From Membranipora membranacea (Eukaryota > Bryozoa > Gymnolaemata > Cheilostomatida > Membraniporidae): a stretch of 64,000 nucleotides of DNA. How positions within the stretch are numbered: the first letter of the stretch is position 1; each line of letters begins with the position of its first letter. Made by a program: the position numbers and the translations under genes. The stretch is from the NCBI GenBank assembly GCA_914767715.1, contig OU612066.1, forward strand, positions 19,876,283-19,940,282, given 5' to 3'. The notes under the pieces are model-generated. The model did no database searches. It was not told the origin of the DNA and saw only the letters and a list, made by a program, of their open reading frames with translations. Of the stretch, positions 63,501 through 64,000 are shown in pieces.

Positions 63501-64000
63501 ACTCCAAAGCATAACTTGAAATGGAACTACGTAAATCGCCACCACACAGGGGATTCTAGCAATAGGCCATGTAAGGCAAATAACCCTAACATGTATGCTG
63601 TGTTGCATATTGTGGCATTGGCGGACTAGAATGAGCTTGTAGGATGAGAATGCACGACTCTGAGTAGTGAGTGGCAGCTTGCCATCGACCCATTCTTTTG
63701 GTGTTGGTGAGATGGCACACTCGGCTGGCACGATTGGTGCTGCAGAAGTTGTGGGTCTCACTGGGGGAGCTTTCAAGGTTGATTGTTCCAGAACCCCCCC
63801 CCCCCCACCCCCCCTTATTTAACAAGTCAAATAACTAATCAATTGAATTTGAATTCATTGATTGATTAGGATAGAAATATAACTTACTGAGCTAAGTCTT
63901 GGCACATTGGAGAATCTTCGAGTAAAATATTCGTGTAAGTGTGGGTCTCCTAAAGCGTCATACCCAGGTAGGCCTAAGCTTGGTACACCTCCACCGATAT
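35773..64000 (-). CDS. LOXHD1: LOXHD1, 44 exons with 17 PLAT domains; 5' end off window
   Basis: Lipoxygenase homology domain protein built almost wholly of PLAT domains. In vertebrates it acts in hair-cell stereocilia, probably at the membrane-cytoskeleton interface, and has no catalytic domain. I assembled 44 exons from 63888-64000 (open at the window edge) to 35773-35954 (stop 35773-35775). They sum to 7724 nt, about 2574 codons, with every donor/acceptor pair in matching phase and no internal stop. Exons are given in the PLAT module entries. Domain order, the insertion in the eighth PLAT, the divergent WLILEG module and the C-terminal module ([23 protein letters not shown]) parallel vertebrate LOXHD1, so I call this an ortholog. 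The first exon in the window encodes a Gly/Pro-rich leader ([16 protein letters not shown]), so the true N-terminus is probably near. Confidence 0.93.
37126..38163 (-). other. LOXHD1: LOXHD1 PLAT 16, divergent (exons 37930-38163, 37126-37317)
   Basis: The usual GAGTDAN motif is absent ([20 protein letters not shown]). The WLILEG strand and the [18 protein letters not shown] segment match the divergent module before the last PLAT of vertebrate LOXHD1, and FPCQKW closes it. Confidence 0.85.
38659..39677 (-). other. LOXHD1: LOXHD1 PLAT 15 (exons 39447-39677, 38659-38832)
   Basis: [49 protein letters not shown]. Confidence 0.87.
39273..39307. repeat. (AATA)n microsatellite
   Basis: About eight AATA/AAAT units with one CAAA variant, between LOXHD1 exons 39 and 40. 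Confidence 0.85.
39879..41050 (-). other. LOXHD1: LOXHD1 PLAT 14 (exons 40944-41050, 40438-40578, 39879-40011)
   Basis: [53 protein letters not shown]. Confidence 0.86.
40391..40413. repeat. (TA)n microsatellite
   Basis: About eleven TA units, 25 bp from a LOXHD1 exon 37 donor. Similar TA runs occur at 41628-41650 and 50068-50088. Confidence 0.85.
41978..42235 (+). mobile_element. tRNA-headed SINE, plus copy of an inverted pair
   Basis: Best-preserved head: A box TGGCGCAATCGGTTAGCGC and B box GGTTCGAGCCC, followed by GGGGGAGCTTTCATTGTTGA and a C-rich tail. The leader is GAGAGAACACAACTCCGAG. Intron of LOXHD1. Confidence 0.78.
42270..42490 (-). mobile_element. tRNA-headed SINE, minus copy of an inverted pair
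   Basis: Reverse-complement counterpart of 41978-42235, from GGAGAGGTATACACCC on the plus strand through TTGCGCCATCTAACCATCC to TTCACTACTCGGAGTAG. About 35 bp separate the two, so the intron transcript could fold into a hairpin of about 220 bp. Confidence 0.75.
42991..44076 (-). other. LOXHD1: LOXHD1 PLAT 12 (exons 43922-44076, 43451-43660, 42991-43156)
   Basis: [50 protein letters not shown]. The last exon is a 55-residue Ser/Gly-rich linker ([20 protein letters not shown]). Confidence 0.87.
44369..44694. mobile_element. 326-bp MITE with TTAA target duplication
   Basis: Termini AGTGACAGTCCTATTAG and CTAGTAGGACTGTCACT abut TTAA on each side (44365-44368 and 44695-44698), as in piggyBac- or Kolobok-type elements. 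A secondary hairpin built on GGATCATAGTGGATCATAGT sits near the middle (44504-44567). Intron between LOXHD1 exons 30 and 31. No frame is supported. Confidence 0.68.
44861..46681 (-). other. LOXHD1: LOXHD1 PLAT 11 (end of 46483-46681, 45951-46098, 45370-45503, 44861-45023)
   Basis: [20 protein letters not shown] is a diverged first strand; then [18 protein letters not shown] and [15 protein letters not shown] Lys-rich tail ([15 protein letters not shown]) follows. Confidence 0.86.
45708..45879 (+). repeat. Dispersed repeat with U2 snRNA-like head, second copy
   Basis: GGCTAAGATCAAAGTGT, then CTGCC, CAGTTTTGGCAGCTTG, TGCACAC and CTTGCATCCCT appear in the same order and spacing as at 53756-53932. 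The first 18 bases of the U2-like head are diverged here. Confidence 0.6.
46483..49180 (-). other. LOXHD1: LOXHD1 PLAT 10 (exons 49076-49180, 46968-47079, 46483-46681)
   Basis: [60 protein letters not shown]. The 1996-bp intron 47080-49075 holds a 280-bp palindrome. Confidence 0.87.
48123..48402. repeat. 280-bp imperfect palindrome
   Basis: Arms of about 140 bp meet at GAGAATTCTCCC (48250-48261). They contain AAGTTGTGTCAGATTTGCAT and CTACTTGGCATG facing their complements. One arm's sequence recurs at 58690-58875. LOXHD1 intron between exons 25 and 26. It is probably a foldback MITE family. Confidence 0.65.
49478..49775 (-). mobile_element. Second SINE family, tRNA-like head on minus strand
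   Basis: The minus strand reads CTAATGGTTAAGGGTTCGGA (A-box region) then AGGTTCAATTCCTGGCGC (B box) near 49770-49685. A well-preserved non-tRNA body with GGTACTGGCACGCC, CCGGAGGTCCACTGTGTG and AAAGAGAAGCCGGG follows down to 49478. Its low decay against the flanks and lack of a frame point to a SINE. LOXHD1 intron between exons 24 and 25. Confidence 0.6.
50306..51306 (-). other. LOXHD1: LOXHD1 PLAT 9 (exons 51155-51306, 50777-50884, 50306-50480)
   Basis: [54 protein letters not shown] 25-residue linker ends EVALEQK, as before the next PLAT in vertebrates (LALEQK). Confidence 0.88.
51770..53421 (-). other. LOXHD1: LOXHD1 PLAT 8 with about 200-residue RS/charged insertion (exons 53261-53421, 52752-53119, 52270-52412, 51770-52066)
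   Basis: [20 protein letters not shown] and [19 protein letters not shown] start the domain; [17 protein letters not shown] closes it. Between them lies a low-complexity insertion of about 200 residues: a Lys/Arg run, four SRDDKY repeats, a Ser/Asp/Arg stretch and several RRDS phosphosite-like motifs. The vertebrate protein also has a charged insertion in the equivalent PLAT. Confidence 0.87.
52863..52934. repeat. 18-bp coding tandem repeat, four units
   Basis: Four copies of CGTGAGTACTTATCATC plus one variable base lie on the plus strand. They encode SRDDKY repeats on the minus strand inside the LOXHD1 PLAT 8 insertion. Units differ only at the last base, which suggests recent expansion. 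Confidence 0.95.
53756..53932 (+). repeat. Dispersed repeat with a U2 snRNA-like 5' head
   Basis: The first 35 bases (TTCGTTTCTCAGCCTAG, then TGGCTAAGATCAAAGTGT) match the 5' end of U2 snRNA at about 29 of 34 positions plus one inserted A, by comparison with remembered U2. The branch-recognition GTAGTA is missing, so this is not a functional U2 gene. The body continues GATGGGCGATCAGTGCC ... CAGTTTTGGGCAGCTTG ... TTGCGTCCC and is shared with 45708-45879. Confidence 0.55.
54082..55284 (-). other. LOXHD1: LOXHD1 PLAT 7 (end of 55137-55284, 54680-54799, 54082-54274)
   Basis: [54 protein letters not shown]. The Cys normally preceding RW is Met-His here. Confidence 0.87.
55078..55130. repeat. 10-bp tandem repeat (GTGACATCAT-like)
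   Basis: Five imperfect units of GTGACATCAT / GTCACATTGT run directly up to the donor site of LOXHD1 exon 15 (55131-55136). Confidence 0.75.
55137..56278 (-). other. LOXHD1: LOXHD1 PLAT 6 (exons 56124-56278, 55665-55822, start of 55137-55284)
   Basis: [53 protein letters not shown]. The Arg codon is split AG|A at the exon 14/15 junction. Confidence 0.87.
56717..57419 (-). other. LOXHD1: LOXHD1 PLAT 5 (exons 57172-57419, 56717-56852)
   Basis: Starts with an aromatic strand, [20 protein letters not shown]; then [20 protein letters not shown] and [14 protein letters not shown]. Confidence 0.87.
57772..59454 (-). other. LOXHD1: LOXHD1 PLAT 4 (end of 59302-59454, 58411-58644, 57772-57907)
   Basis: [60 protein letters not shown] and the basic SLRKQKEK tail are shared with the vertebrate protein. 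Confidence 0.88.
58690..58875. repeat. Single-arm copy of the 48123-48402 palindrome family
   Basis: CATGCCAAGTAGAACATTGA, CATGCAAATCTGATACAACT and GGTCTTTGGGTA occur in the same order as in the right arm of the palindrome at 48260-48402. Intron between LOXHD1 exons 8 and 9. Confidence 0.6.
59302..60640 (-). other. LOXHD1: LOXHD1 PLAT 3 (exons 60496-60640, 59830-59932, 59302-59454)
   Basis: [53 protein letters not shown]. The last exon also begins PLAT 4 (VPYTIK). Confidence 0.88.
61475..62424 (-). other. LOXHD1: LOXHD1 PLAT 2 (exons 62180-62424, 61475-61610)
   Basis: Canonical: [55 protein letters not shown]. Best counterpart of the vertebrate PLAT 1. Confidence 0.88.
62724..63464 (-). other. 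LOXHD1: LOXHD1 PLAT 1 (exons 63111-63464, 62724-62889)
   Basis: Starts [20 protein letters not shown] and ends WLFTCGQWF. It is preceded by an Arg/Ser/His leader ([16 protein letters not shown]). Its loop is replaced by a Lys/Ser-rich stretch ([20 protein letters not shown]). It is the most degenerate of the set and appears additional to the first PLAT of vertebrate LOXHD1. Confidence 0.8.
63545..63800 (+). mobile_element. tRNA-headed SINE copy ending in a long C run
   Basis: The leader has AGGCCATGTAAGGCAAATAA, then CACGACTCTGAGTAGTGAG, a degraded A box (GTGAGATGGCACACTCGGCT), GTTGTGGGTCTCACTGGGGG and AGCTTTCAAGGTTGATTGTT, then a C-rich tail (63796-63815). Intron between LOXHD1 exons 1 and 2 of the window. 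Confidence 0.7.

Overview
This is an animal nuclear genome window: AT-rich, with many short coding exons that have consensus GT/AG borders, introns mostly of 0.3-1 kb, tRNA-derived SINEs, MITEs, microsatellites and a BEL/Pao LTR retrotransposon (a group restricted to animals). No species-specific marker was recognised. A lipoxygenase with the GHAAANF-type iron site, a LOXHD1 with many more introns than domains and a BEL element together fit a marine invertebrate, most likely a lophotrochozoan. That placement is inference.

Three protein genes could be assembled exon by exon, all on the minus strand. (1) 208-7146: the 5' seven exons of a copper type II monooxygenase of the DBH/MOXD1 family (signal peptide, DOMON domain, N-terminal copper domain); its 3' end lies off the left edge. 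(2) 14935-31968: a complete 14-exon lipoxygenase of 667 residues with an N-terminal PLAT domain, all iron ligands and the C-terminal isoleucine. (3) 35773-64000: LOXHD1, 44 exons in the window including the stop codon, 17 PLAT domains, 5' end off the right edge. Phases match across every junction of genes 2 and 3 and the joined coding sequences stay open. Another set of phase-consistent exons (10402-11228) and one candidate first exon (10041-10124) lie in the 7.8-kb gap between genes 1 and 2; I do not recognise their product.

Intron 3 of the lipoxygenase contains a complete BEL/Pao retrotransposon (22157-30080). It has 527-bp LTRs that I read as identical, a 5-bp target duplication and one intact 1970-codon Gag-Pol frame, so the insertion is very recent. 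The other gaps and introns carry a composite tRNA-headed SINE family, several palindromic MITEs with readable target duplications (TA, TTAA and 9 bp), a repeat family whose 5' end resembles U2 snRNA, a tRNA-like sequence inside a MITE, and a 270-bp GGGAGA array just downstream of the lipoxygenase.

The notable gene-level feature is the head-to-tail arrangement of a catalytic lipoxygenase immediately downstream of the non-catalytic 'lipoxygenase homology' gene LOXHD1, separated by 3.8 kb of repeat-rich DNA. The lipoxygenase has an unusual 18-residue extension before its PLAT domain that looks like an N-myristoylation signal. I found no prokaryote-type system, CRISPR array or operon.
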